In this document: in pieces, positions 34,987 through 47,021 of the stretch
Position numbering within the stretch: position 1 is the first letter of the stretch
How the letters are laid out: each line of letters starts with the position of its first letter
Source of the DNA: Clarireedia homoeocarpa
Lineage: Eukaryota; Ascomycota; Leotiomycetes; Helotiales; Rutstroemiaceae
Reading direction: 5' to 3'
NCBI GenBank assembly: GCA_001465935.1
Contig: LNKV01000044.1
Location: forward strand, 271,709 to 335,708
Length of the DNA: 64,000 bases
Position numbers and translations under genes: made by a program
Notes under the pieces: model-generated
The model's input: only the letters and a program-made list of their open reading frames with translations
Databases searched by the model: none
What the model was told of the DNA's origin: nothing

Positions 34987-36020
34987 ATGGAATATCTGGC
35001 GAATTCCACCCTCGCCGCAAGGCCTGAAACCTTCTTGGGCATCTACGATGAATTGTCAAAGTACAACGTTCATCTCAACCTATTTGAGCGCCTCTGGGCT
35101 GTAGGTGCTTCAAACGCAGCATGATGGTGCGATAGATACTGACAACATCTCGCAGAGTTGGTACGCATATATGCAAAATGATGTCCTCGCGACTGGTATC
35201 ATGAGCTTCGTCATGCACGAGTTCTTTTACTTTGGACGAAGTTTGCCCTGGATTATCATCGCCCAAATACCATACTTTGACAAATACAAGATTCAAGGAG
35301 TAAGATAGCAACAACAAAGCACCGCCGCACCCGCACATGTACTAATCTCTATCGCAACAGAACAAAATCCCAACAGCCCTCGAACAATGGCAATGCACGA
35401 AACTCGTCCTTCTCAGTCACTTCACTGTCGAATTACCTCAGATTGTCCTCTTCCACCCGATGGCAAAGTACTTCGGCATGGGTACTGACGTCCCATTCCC
35501 ATCTCTTACAACCATCGCATACCAAGTAGCTATTTTCTTTGTTTTGGAAGACACATGGCACTACTGGATGCACCGCGCCATGCATCAAGGTTGGCTCTAC
35601 AAGAAAATCCACAAGATCCACCATCAATACAGTGCGCCGTTCGGACTCGCCGCTGAGTATGCCTCGCCCATCGAAGTCATGGTTCTTGGTCTTGGAACTG
35701 TAGGATCACCTATCCTCTGGTGTATGCTTACCGAAAACTTGCACATCTTGACCATGTACATCTGGATTGTGTTGAGAGTTTTCCAAGCCATTGATGCACA
35801 CAGTGGATACGACTTCCCATGGAGTCTGCACAACTTCTTGCCCTTCTGGGCCGGTGCTCACCACCACGATATCCACCACGAGAAATTCATCGGCAACTAT
35901 GCGTCTAGCTTCAGATGGTGGGATTACCTACTGGACACCGAGTCTGGACCAGAGGCCTCTAAGAGAAGACGTGATAGGAAGCTCGAGAAGGAGGCAAAAG
36001 CCAGCAAGAAGGCTCTATAA
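34987..36020 (+). CDS. ERG25: C-4 methylsterol oxidase
   Basis: Di-iron membrane oxidase that removes the C-4 methyl groups of sterol intermediates in the ER, with NADPH and oxygen. Three exons: 34987-35100, 35156-35299 and 35361-36020, giving 305 residues, the family's usual length. The histidine boxes of the fatty-acid-hydroxylase superfamily are present: WHYWMHRAMH near 150-160, HKIHHQYSAPFG near 170-180 and HHHDIHHEKF near 252-260. Hydrophobic spans precede and separate the boxes. The tail is basic (SKRRRDRKLEKEAKASKKAL), like the C-terminal Lys-rich ER-retrieval ends of this family. It is head to head with ERG1. Both enzymes need oxygen, which makes joint SREBP-type control plausible. 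Confidence 0.95.
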
Positions 36021-36230
36021 GCTCTGGCTAGCAGTCACAATGCAAAGAGGCCACGTTCATCGTTGTACATATTGGAATTTTGGCAGGAAAGTGGAGGACC
36101 GAAAAGCGGTCGATTAAAGATATGAGAGACGAGAGATGAGAAGATTACTACTGGGTAATGGTGATCAGGGGCTGGGTAAACGGAGCGAGCAAACGCTCAA
36201 CGTTTACTGAGTTGACTATCACAAAAGCGC

Positions 36231-36635
36231 ATGGGCAAGCTGGTATTTTCAAAGGACTTTCCCTTACATAAGACTTTATCAGCGCGTTCAAAACTTGGAC
36301 TTGGATGCTGGAAGTAAAAATTAATTAATACCTATATCCTCTTCAATCTCTACCTATTTTATTCTACACTATCCTTGATTAATCATCACTACCTTTGCAG
36401 TCGTTTCTCAAGAGTAGGTGCAGATGCCTTCCTCGTCGCTTGTGCGAAGAAGCTACCTACCTTAGAATCTTTGTGTATGTATCTTGTGCCGCACAAGCAC
36501 GAATAACGAATTCTACGTTCCCACAGACACACAAAAGATAACGTAGCTGCTAAACGGCGAGACGACCGAAACGAGATCGAGATCACACAGCAGCTGGTTG
36601 AAGCCCGTGTAAGTGCAGGCGGACCCATCGGTTGA
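36231..36635 (+). CDS. Probable small three-exon gene, unknown function
   Basis: Three short open segments join in phase: 36231-36313, 36401-36472 and 36527-36635, giving 87 residues. Introns have GTAAAA...GCAG (87 nt) and GTGTAT...ACAG (54 nt) borders. The middle and last parts look like real coding sequence: VGADAFLVACAKKLPTLESL then a charged helix KRRDDRNEIEITQQLVEAR. A consensus GTAAGT donor at 36609 offers another ending: it would join to 36676 and add IFVFFLAHVMK instead of VSAGGPIG. I recognise no family. It starts only 210 bp after ERG25. The first exon is the weakest part. A chance assembly cannot be excluded. Confidence 0.4.
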
Positions 36636-38264
36636 TTAGCTGATTAGTTGGTTGACTTGAGAGATGTTTGTCTAGATCTTTGTCTTTTTCCTGGCTCATG
36701 TTATGAAGTAAATTGGTTGGGTAACTGGTAACCACAGGGTTTTGTTTGGACCGTGGGGAAAGGGGGGAGGGGCGCGGGATCGATAGGAGTAGTATGTATG
36801 TATGTATGGTCATTGGGTGATATGGTATAAAAGTAGATGGGATGGGATGGAATCAATTCAGCCACTCTTCTCTCGGGTAGAGGAGACGAGAGGAGAAGTC
36901 TTCAATCAAGAGAGCAAGAGGAGTGGGAGTTGGAGCTGAAGGATGAAATGAAATGAAATGAAGATGAACATGACAAGCAATATAAGTTACGAATAGTAAG
37001 TAGGGTAGGCAGGCAGAAAATTGATCTTGGTGGTGCGGGTGAAGATGAAGATGAGGATAGCGAGATGGGATGGGATTGGGAGCGAAAACATGATGAGTTG
37101 AACTGAACTTACCTATTTATTTCTTCGTCTTCGTCTTCGTCTTGAGCCGAGAGGATTTAGATAAGATGCGAGACAGAAGATGGAGGTTCGTTCTGGTTGT
37201 GAGTTTAGGTAGTGGTTTTGGCTATATTGCATAGCATAGCATAGCTGGCATTAGATGGCTTCTTCAGTAGAGGAGGGCGCATGCAAAATTACAACGGATA
37301 TGAATATCTTGCTTTAATGAGTGAGAGATGTTAAGAATCTGAATCCACGAGACAGAAGAGGTTCTCATCTGAGTTGATGTAGTAGATTTAGATCTACCTT
37401 AGTAAACATACGCACATTTCGAACAATGTCCACTCATCAGTCAAAACGGATTAAAGAGAAGTATGTCATTCTCTAAGCTAATACGAATGTCCTATGAAAA
37501 AGATACGCCCATTACATTATCACCCTGCGAGCAGTCGCAATCATTCTTCGAACGGCATAAATGGAAAAGATATTTGTCTGCCCAAGCCATTTCAGCATCG
37601 TTATATATCGAACAGGAAAGAAAACATCGAAAAGAGAAGGAAGAGAAGACATGTCCATCTAGCAAGTCTCCACGCAAAAGAGAATCACCCCCCGCTCCCC
37701 TCTTGGAATCTAATATATATATATATCCTCTACTACACTCAACTAGTCCTGTTACGCCTATCTACTTATCATATCCGTCAATTTACCAATCCCCTTGCTC
37801 TTTCTATGCTTCGCTCCTGATCTTTTCAGCTATTGTAAAACATACACGCATGGTGCGGAAGTTCGTCGTGCCTCTTTATTCCTATCATGCCACCTAAAGT
37901 AACTTCTCCGCAAAGAGACGCTGGTCCTTCATTGCCCACGTTGTTTCAATGTCTAAAAAAAGTATAGCATGAAATATGAAGGGTAAAAGAGAACGAAATA
38001 AAATAGGCAAACAAACATAAACGAGGACTAAGTAGGAAGAGCCAAGAGCCCGAAACACGTGGATTGACGCTGCGCTGTAACCAAATACCATGCTATATAT
38101 GCAGGTTCCCATATACTGCAACCCCAGACCGTGGGAAATTACCGTCGAAGAAAAAGGCCCGCATGTAGATTACATTTATGCAGCCTTCCGTTATCTTTAT
38201 CAATCTATAGATTGGCAATATTGGAAGAAAATTTCGTTCTGAGGACAAGCTGAGCAGAGGAAAA
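36636..38264. other. 1.6 kb spacer, gene-poor
   Basis: No gene supported. It contains GAAAT and CTTCGT short runs (near 36945 and 37124) and TATGTATG near 36795. A 144-codon frame at 37463-37897 has no domain and ends in low-complexity sequence. Confidence 0.5.
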
Positions 38265-39124
38265 TCAGACAGCAATTGCGCATGATGTGTGTTTGCTCAT
38301 TAGACTCCATTTCTTCCGTTGCTTGACTTCTTCTGCTGCGATGATGGATTCCGGAATCTTTGGCACAAGTGGTGTTTCGCAAGCTGGTGCTTCGCCTACT
38401 TTTCTGCTGGTGCTCGTGTGCAGATGAGCAAAGATATCTGTGTCCTCGAAGACTATGAGTTGAGGTTTGTAAGATAGGTACGATCCACGTTCTTGGAATC
38501 TTGGCGGCGCTTTTGCGATAGCCATCTCTAGACTTCCGGGAGATGAAGATGTACTTGTGCCGGAACTTGGGAGAGAAGATTCATCTATATGATATAGTTA
38601 GTATTGTTGATCATAAATGTCCCAACTGTATAAAATATGAGCTTACTTTCGCTGTTGACACTGCTGCTCAAAGGGCTACGACCAATGCCTGAATCAGTAT
38701 AAGAATGTCCCTTCGATGGTCTCTGCCTCTTGTGTTGAGTGACTGGCTCGTTGAAGTAGGACGAATCGCCACGGTTGTTCCACGTGGGATTATAGCTGGA
38801 GTAACTATTGTTGCGTGGAAGAGGAGGTACTTCTCCAGGTGTCGTATTGATGTATGACATGTTGGAAATAGCGCTGCTTGTACGGCTGATAGTCATCTGA
38901 CTTCTCCGTTTGTGTTGTTCTCTGATTCTTGGTCGATCCTCATGCTTCCAACTCGATGGTGCTCCTGACAGTGCATCAATCGCAGCGTGAGTTGGAACGT
39001 GTTTGTATGGAACTTTGGCAATCGCCTCCTCCATTTTCTTTTGGTGGTCTTGGTCGGCAGCTACCTGTTCCTTGTGCTGCTTTGCAGCATTCTTGGACTT
39101 CTTGATCCTTGAGAATATAGACAT
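38265..39124 (-). CDS. Conserved-looking small protein, unknown function
   Basis: Two exons on the minus strand: 39124-38647 and 38584-38265, over a 62-nt intron with GTAAGC donor, ACTAAC branch site and TAG acceptor. The product is 265 residues starting MSIFSRIKKSKNAAKQHKEQ. The first ~95 residues are basic and include KVPYKHVPTHAAIDALSGAP and a following basic block RIREQHKRRSQM, which look structured and constrained. A Ser/Asn/Tyr-rich disordered middle follows. The second exon has a block near residues 195-240 (YLSYKPQLIVFEDTDIFAHL) and a basic end. I do not recognise a named domain and assign no function. No signal peptide or membrane span. Confidence 0.75.
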
Positions 39125-40061
39125 CGTTATAATAAAAGGCGAAATTGTAAAATTGTTGCTATGAAAGGCTGGAGATGAACGCTTTTAGCATTCGGCAGTA
39201 AGAACGGCTCGAGGGCTTGGACCGGCTTCAAAGCACTAGGAAACGTCATGAGACAGTAAAGCAGCTTCCGTCAAACTTGTTGTTACTTGTGTACTGAATA
39301 GACGGGTATTGGAACCTAAAGTGTAGAACCAGTTCCGAGTTTTTGGCGATATCAATATCTGGGAGCTTGGAGATTCTCGAAGGAAGGTTGAGAAGAGTTT
39401 TGAGTTCTTGCAGTTGAGGAGACAACCAAACGCTTCTTTCCGGTGGTGGATCAGAGTCATCAGACGGTATATATGAGCGCCGATGAAGATAAAGATGAGA
39501 TGGTGACTTTGGTGGAGTAAGGTGTCTCTAAATAGGGTACAACTTTGGGAATGAGCTGAAGGAAGATTGTGTAGAATGTGTTGTAGAATGTGATACGAAG
39601 GCAGGTAAAAGACGAGAAAGGTCATCAGCTGTTGAAATATGGTTGAAATGTGGTCGAAATTCAGCTGAACCAACTGAGCTATGCAATGATAGCCGGGGAA
39701 TAAATAACAAGAATTATTTGAAATATGAAACTTGGGTAAGATCCATGGTTGTCAGTTCCGATCCAACATACTCTGTGCCATGCAGATGTAGGTAGCTAGC
39801 TGTAGCTGGAGCTGTAGCTGCAGAAACGTGAAGGGTCTGAGGGATGTCAAAGTTACAGTCATCTCCGGTACGCTGCCACTGCTGCTTCTCTTCCATTCAA
39901 GCTTCTTCGCACACCTTCCCCTCTTACCTCCGATATCTCACCTCTTGCCTCCCGCCTTCCATTTTCCGTGGATGAGTTACACATATCGGCCTAGCTCTGT
40001 GCTTACATCGTTATCACCCTATCTATTCGAGGTTACCATCACCCTCTAAGCAACATTGCCG

Positions 40062-40173
40062 GAGAATCCAGAGAATCCAGAGATTCCAGAGATTCCAGAG
40101 ATTCCAGAGATTCCAGAGATTCCAGAGATTCCAGAGATTCCAGAGATTCCAGAGATTCCAGAGATTCCAGAGA
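40062..40173. repeat. AGATTCCAG 9-bp minisatellite
   Basis: About twelve tandem copies of AGATTCCAG, the first two reading AGAATCCAG. Because the unit is nine bases, the minus strand reads an Ile-Ser-Gly tripeptide repeat inside a 75-codon frame (40046-40273), which I do not call as a gene. Confidence 0.95.
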
Positions 40174-40566
40174 ATTGCTTGGATGTTGTGTAATATGCAG
40201 CAGAACCTGCAAATATCACTATGGGTAGACTTAGGCCGTAGCAGTATCGAATCATTCTACTGCCCTGCTGCATTCTCGAGTCTTCACTCGCATGGTCGGG
40301 TAGCTCGACAGTTGTTGTTCTTCTTGTTCTATAATTGAGACAATGCGTTCGCTATCGGAATTGGGCTGGTGCCTACGTAGATTTGTGCAAAGCTAGATTG
40401 GGCGCTATCCAGTATCGCCGACGACTAGGAGCTTGGAGACACAGAAACTGTTTGACCTGTTCGTATTCCAGAGTTTTCTGATCAGACAACATTTACCTTT
40501 TTAGTTGCACGGGATTGACAGCGACTTAGTCACGTTTGAGTCTCGTACAGTAACCGTCAACTCATA

Positions 40567-40980
40567 TTAACCGATTACCACTTTTACACCAAAACAAACA
40601 CTTAATAGTTGTATTCTATAAAATAACTACAAATGATTCTTGAGATATTTTTGTAGTAAAATATAGAAGTTTACTTTCAATTTCTAATAAACTTATTATT
40701 ATAATTATAAAGATATTATTCTTAAAGATATAATACTATAAAGTTAGGATTTTTAGAAAATCTCAAATATTTTACTCAAATTAAATGAAAAACTAAGTTT
40801 AAAATAATGATTTGATTTCAAGAATTCAAATTAAATAAGTATCTAAGTATATTAAGATATTCTATTAAGAATAATAGAAGACCTCAAATTTCAATCAAAA
40901 TATCAAATAATTGATTTAATATTCAATTTTGAAAATGTATTAAAACAGCGATTTTTGGTGTATTTTCGCTAAGTGGTTAA
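40567..40980. mobile_element. MITE-like AT-rich element with terminal inverted repeats
   Basis: A 414-bp block of very AT-rich DNA has imperfect inverted ends. The left end starts TTAACC and reaches TACACCAAAA by base 28; the right end, read on the other strand, also starts TTAACC and reaches TACACCAAAA at the same distance (20 of 28 positions match). It is flanked on both sides by TA, as expected for a target-site duplication of Tc1/mariner-type elements. There is no transposase frame. The extreme AT content could be native or due to repeat-induced point mutation. Confidence 0.6.
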
Positions 40981-43070
40981 TATAAGTTGCCTAGTACTGT
41001 ACAGTATACAGAAATAACGACACTCGTCTGCTTTTCAACGCCCCACTGGCTCTTAAATCCGTATACAGGAGACACAAGATTCTCCCGTGAAAAACTTATG
41101 TTACGAACAAGTTTACTTTCACATCAACGCTTATCAAGTAGAATAGGCACGGGCGAGAATTTTCAGCTAGCCAGTATGTATCAAAACGCCACTTACTCGG
41201 AGCCCCGCGGTGACATCTCATTCCTAGTCCATCTGTAAAGAAACCCACTAGCTAGGAGTCCATACCTTAGTAGGACAAATCCCATTCTAGGGTCGACTAT
41301 TGCCTAAGTTTAGTGACGGAAAGAACTTACTGTTATTGTGTTAGCCACGCTGTCTAACATCTAGGTCAAAATTCTCCGAGGCAGTATCTCGATCTCCGGG
41401 ATCTGGTGCTTAGTGGCTTCGGAAGAGCCGTTGTCTGTCTCTATCATGTCGGGTGCGAAATGTATGCACAGCGTGATTGCCATGTGTTAATGAACTTCAT
41501 CTAAGAAGCTCATTGATACCTGAATTTCCTACCCACGCAAAAGGCACAGATATTCAATAGATAGAGTAGCCAACGTGAACTGTAATTCTTCAGCTATGTG
41601 AGTGGAAAGGAGAGTTGTTCTTTTTGTATATGTTGTAAATGGATTAGGTATTGACTTACCATTATGATAAATTGTAAACACAGTTAACTATTCAAGCCCG
41701 CCCAACATCGACATAAAACTTAGTCTGGCTGCTCAAGATCAAGGTGTACCCAGGAGTCCTTCAAGTGTTGTGAAGCTAGTATGCTGATCGTCGTGTAAAC
41801 TGCAGATACCCCACAGGCGTGACAGGACACCAAGCCTACCAGAGCTACTTAGCTGCCGATCCAAAGAGCTGAGGGTAAAGCTTGACTACTTAATAACGAG
41901 CATCCTCTTCAAATGCGGAAGTGTACGTTCTCAATAGCAGAGTCTGTAGGTGTCGCAAGCGGAGTTTTATCGTCAGCCAGGTCCCCATTAGGTTGAAACC
42001 CCTGTGCTTCGAGGTTGCCGATCCTAGCCCGCTTGTGCTCCCAACACTGTTTCTCCTCCCAGAATGCAGCCACCCTCGATTTCAATATATTGATGATATA
42101 CAGCTCAAAGCTGCTTGGCTTCTGATATGCTTGGTTGTCGGAATGAAATGGCGGTCAGGTCGGATAAACCATTATGAGGCTGTGTGCTATCGATATCAAT
42201 ATCTTGGACTGTTGTACCGCAAACAGCCAGGTTGGCTTGCGAAATGCTATGTTGGAGTCTGCAGTGTCTACCAAACTCATCAATTCGGAAAGCCACAATA
42301 TAGATTAGATAGATGATAGGCTGTCCCAAGGTCGAAAAGACTGCAAGAATTATATGCGGTTGGTCTAGAAACGCGGGCGTTGCGTGCAGTCTAGAATAAT
42401 GTCCTGAATGTGAACCTAACTACGGTAGGAGCTTCGACGTACGAAGTATGGCGCACTGTATCAATCGTCTGATGGATCGACAGGGCAGTAGAATTTGCAG
42501 TGGGTAACTTAGGCAGTTTTAGACCCAAGTTGAATTAAGAAGAGAGGAGTGAGGGGTAGAATCCGGAGAAGCTGCAATGACCTCAGACTGTTCAATGCAT
42601 AGAACATTAGGCATTATATAAATTCCGGGCCCCCAAGCTGTTCAACATCGCGACATTCTCGGTTTCAAATGATATCCTAACGGTCAGTTGAGCAGCATAG
42701 CCCAAGGTCACCGATTTGACTTTGGTGTTGTCGATCATTTGCAGAGGAAGCGGTCCAACGATCAAGAGGCTCTTAAAACTCGACCCCAATGTTTTTAACG
42801 AGGTTTCCGAATAGGACATAATCGTACAGGACTACACTTGCTCATGGAAGATGGCCTCTACCGTGCGGCCATTCACGCAATCGTGCATGGAAGCTAATCC
42901 TTGTAAGACAAGGGACGAGTACGGAGGACGTATGCACGAATGTACGGGTTTGAGAGAAAGGATCCATAATGTCGCGGAAAGGAGAGAACTATTTCCCATG
43001 GCGCCTCTATCCCACCCAACAAGCTCCTCCCGTCAATCGGATATGAGAAAGCCTGCCCTACCACGCCTAC

Positions 43071-43215
43071 CTTTGTGCCTCCGTAAAGCATCGGCAAAGC
43101 TTTGTGCCTCCGTAAAGCATCGGCAAAGCTTCGTGCCTCCGTAAAGCATCGGCAAAGCTTCGTGCCTCCGTAAAGCATCGGCAAAGCTTCGTGCCTCCGT
43201 AAAGCATCGGCAAAG
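43071..43215. repeat. 29-bp minisatellite, five copies
   Basis: Five head-to-tail copies of a 29-bp unit starting CTTCGTGCCTCCG and ending ATCGGCAAAG. The first two copies have CTTTG and the last three CTTCG at the start; otherwise they are identical. There are no spacers, so it is not a CRISPR array. The unit is not a multiple of three, so frames crossing it change reading phase at each copy. Confidence 0.95.
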
Positions 43216-44054
43216 GGATGAACACAGATCAGGCCCAGCTTCGGATCGAGTGCCGAAGCGTGCCCTGAACCGCGACAGGATTCCCGATGACTGACTCCGT
43301 ACCCCTAAAATTTGTTTATCTCTCTTCTGAAACACTCAGCAGAGCCCCGGGTCCCATCGCGATTGGTCGAATGTTTGGACCTCGGCAAGATAGAACTAGT
43401 CTGCACACGTGATTTCTGCTATCAACAGTGCCCACCTCTCCATCCTGGTGATCCTCGGGTGAATTGTACGAGTCTGAGATATCAATTGGGTACACTGTGT
43501 ACAATCACAGCTTCTTCACCAACAACTCGACTGGATCATCCATATAAATGTTATGTTTTCCCCTTGATAAGTCTGGTGTGCGTTTTCAATTGTCATCCGT
43601 CGACTTTTGTGTTGCCAACAAATTCTATATTTATCCGATAGTGCCTTCCTTGCCTTCCTTGCCTTCCTTGCCTTGATTGAATTTAGCGAGAATTTCAATG
43701 TAAGGCGTGTAAAGTTCCACTCAATAATATTTCATCATCCTGGATCATTAACCAGCAAACATACGAATTAAAGAAGCCCCATCAACCATCCGAAACTATC
43801 GCGATTCGATCCATTACGAGTTAATCGCTGCGGTCGCTCATCCTGTCGATCGCTCGACTTACCGCACATCGCTCGGCATAAGACCTCACTCAACCAACTG
43901 TACGATTACGCGCGACCCCGGGCGCAAACAATCCACTGTGGCGTCCGTTCTTACTCAAACGCAGGCGCAACTCTCTCTTCAGCAACATCTCGATATCTCA
44001 TCGGGGATCCTGGATTGTGTGGAGGACTTGGAGGGGGAGCTACAACCTTTAAGA

Positions 44055-47021
44055 ATGGCACAGGCGGGAGGGCCTACTCACAGCCCGCCGAATGACAAGA
44101 GACGGGTCAAGGTCTATGAGTTGCGCGATGGCGACTGGTTTGATAGAGGTACCGGCTTTTGCAAAGCCGAGTTCTTGATCGTAGGTTTCCCTATGGTTGA
44201 ATTTCGATTCCTCTATCATTTCCGTGTTCAAAGCTGTGTTTACATTTTACGCGATCTTGTTGGGATCTGTTATCTGACTGTCATGTTGTTACTTCTAGGA
44301 CGATGGAGCTACGAAAGAGGGTCCCCGCGTACTCGTAGAATCGGAGGATAAACCAGAGGAATTACTTCTTGATACTCAGATAGTGAAAGGAGATTCTTTT
44401 CAGAAGCAGCAAGGTAATTCGCAAAGCATTGCGCAGTAATTCTTTCCTTTGCAACTATTGTTTAGGCTGACATATAATCGACAGATACACTCATAGTATG
44501 GACAGAAGCATTGAACTCAATGGATATGGCCCTCAGCTTTCAGGAAGCAGAGGGCTGTACTGCTATATGGTGAGAACTTGCACTATTTACGCGTCTTACG
44601 CTCGCGGTGCATCAGACTAATAGTCATTGTAGGAAGTTCGTCAACAGCGTACAACTCGCCTTGAGTGGAGTGAGTGGTCCAAGTGGTAAGTTGGGGTACC
44701 CTTGTCCGAAGTTTACCTTTTGTTCCCTACACACTTTCCTAACGAGTAGGTATAGATGATGGTGTATCAGACGATGTCCCGACTGAGCCAGCAATGCAAC
44801 TTCCAACATCCCTACCGAATCCTGGCCTTGGCAATTTACATGAATTGGAGTCGCAGATGAGAGGACTGAATACCTCGCCTGCGGGGAGAGAGGCATTGGT
44901 TAAGCTAGTGATCAATGAGGACTATATCCGAAGACTAATACCCTTGGTGGAGGTGGCTGAAGATATGGAGGATTTGGGTAGCTTGCATCGACTTTGCACC
45001 ATGATGAAAGTTATCATTTTGTTGAATGATAATTCGATCATTGAGCACATTGTTGAGGACGAGGTGGTGCTTGGTGTTGTCGGAGCCTTGGAATACGATC
45101 CGGATTTCCCTAGTCACAAAGCCAATCACCGACATTGGTTAGGCAAAGAGGGTAGATACAAGGAGGTTGTCCGTATAGACGACGACCAAGTGAGGAAGAA
45201 GATACACCACACATATCGACTGCAGTATCTTAAGGATGTTGTTCTTGCCAGAATATTGGATGATCCAACGTTTTCCGTCCTCAATGGCCTCATTTTCTTT
45301 AACCAAGTTGAGATTGTCCAACATTTGCAAACAAACGCGCCGTTCCTCAAGGAGCTGTTTGGAGTTTTTGGACCTCAAGAGACAGACCAAGAAAGGAAGA
45401 AAGAAGCCGTTCTATTCATCCAGCAATGCTGTGCTATTGCGAAGAACCTGCAACAACCAGCCCGACAACAGCTTTACAACAACTTCCTTGGTCACGGTCT
45501 TTTATCAGTTATCAACTTCGCGCTTCGTCACAACGATGTTGGGGTGCGGGTTGGAGCTACAGACGTGCTAGTTTCTATGATCGATCACGACCCCCAGATG
45601 ATCCGCCAGACTATATTCAGACAGATGAACGAAAACCAAACGCCTCTGACTGATTCTCTAATCGATCTTCTTCTCGTCGAAGCAGATCTAGGTGTGAAGG
45701 CGCAAATTGCTGACGCAATCAAAGTTCTGCTGGATTCTGGTGGTCACGTTGGTCCTCTGGAGGCTCTTTCAAAAGCCAACGGCGATTTTGGTGCCAGGGT
45801 ACGACCCCAGACGGATCCTCAACATGAACTTTTCTTAAATAATTTCTACGAAAAGTCTGCCAAGAAATTGTTTAAACCATTGGTAGATCTAAAAGGGCGA
45901 GAAGACATGGACTTTAGTGTTCATCAAGTATCTCTGTTCATTTACTTGATTGAGATACTTTGCTTCTTCATCCGACAACATGGGCACCGAAGTAAATATT
46001 TTGTGTTATCCGAAGGCTTAGCCCTACGCATCTCTCAGCTCTTATCAAGCCGAGAAAAATATCTCAAACTGAGTGAGGATCTTCATCTATGTTATCTCTA
46101 ACTTTTGCTAACTGATGTCTAGCGGCGTTGAAGTTCTTCCGAAATCTTATCGGCATACAGGATGAATATTACATGCGACAGATGATACAGGATCGCCTTT
46201 TTGAGCCAATTATAGATATCGTCATCGAAACGATGCCACGGGACAATCTCTTGAACTCGGCTTGTTTGGAGTTTTTCGAGTTCATCAAGAATCACAGTAT
46301 TAAGGTCTTGATGAGCCATTTAGTAGAGAACTACCGTGAAAAGTTCGAGTCCATTACGTACGTTGAGACTTTCCGAGCCTACGTGCAAAGATATGATGGT
46401 AGTCACGGGTTCACTTCCAGTGAGACCTCCTTCCTAGACACTGAGGAGGAGAGCCCGAGAAGACCCGAGGCAGGTCGAGGTGGTCGGTGGAGCGCCTCTA
46501 TCAAAGACCTGGATGAAACCGAGGAAGAGTACTTCAATACTTCTGATGATGAGGAAGAAAAAGGCCAAACTAGCGGTCCTGCAACAAATGGAGCTTCGCC
46601 GTCTTCGAAGCCGTTGGTCGATTATAATTCAGATGAAGAAAACGAGAACTCGGAAGATCTACTAGCAGGCATCGAACCCGAACGCACAAGCCGCAGTCCT
46701 TCGCCTAGATCTTCAATTTCGAAGGACTCTAGCGGTGATGATATTATTATGACGCCAACATCATCTACCACCGGGCCCCTTGAAAGGTTATCCGAGAAGC
46801 GCCGGAGAGAAGATGAAGAAGATGATGAGATGGGCAAACTCTCACAACACAAAAGACGAACTTCCCCAAGTTCTGTAGGATCTAATAGCGTTCTAAGGCG
46901 GAAGAAGGGTTTCAACAACGTTCGAGAAGGAAACAGCGGTTCTAAGAACAAGATCGCTATTAGTTTATCACCCGCTATTAAGACTGGCGGTGACAGCCCT
47001 GGTGGCAGCAACGCGAATTGA
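44055..47021 (+). CDS. PSY2: PP4 phosphatase regulatory subunit 3 (Psy2/SMEK)
   Basis: Regulatory subunit of protein phosphatase 4, involved in DNA-damage recovery and cell-cycle control, mainly nuclear. Six exons: 44055-44180, 44299-44413, 44485-44569, 44633-44685, 44750-46072 and 46123-47021, giving 866 residues. An EVH1-like domain spans about residues 10-120: RRVKVYELRDGDWFDRGTG, then DTLIVWTEA and FQEAEGCTAIW across three introns. The SMK-1 region and armadillo-like repeats follow (about 170-670), including ALEYDPDFPSHKANHRHWL. The C-terminus is acidic and basic patches with Ser, typical of the family. An in-frame upstream ATG at 43938 would add 39 residues (MASVLTQTQAQL...). I prefer 44055 because MAQAGG lies directly before the conserved domain. 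Confidence 0.92.

Larger units (their letters stand above)
39125..43937. other. 4.8 kb gene-poor region
   Basis: No supported gene. It holds a 9-bp minisatellite (40062-40173), an AT-rich inverted-repeat element (40567-40980), a 29-bp minisatellite (43071-43215) and a CTTGCCTTC run near 43648-43676. Frames at 39236-39673 (-), 41921-42316 (+) and 43312-43641 (+) lack any recognisable domain. The stretch 41000-43000 could be decayed sequence, but I found no match to a known element. Confidence 0.5.

Noticed and set aside
37463..37897. 144-codon plus-strand frame
   Set aside because: No recognisable domain and an AT-rich low-complexity second half; an overlapping opposite frame is also open.
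39236..39673. 145-codon minus-strand frame
   Set aside because: Sits in the promoter of the gene at 38265-39124 and has no domain or splice support.
40046..40273. 75-codon minus-strand frame with Ile-Ser-Gly repeats
   Set aside because: Mostly created by the 9-bp minisatellite; no other evidence for a gene.
43071..43215. CRISPR-like direct repeats
   Set aside because: The 29-bp copies are contiguous, with no spacers, and the genome is fungal.
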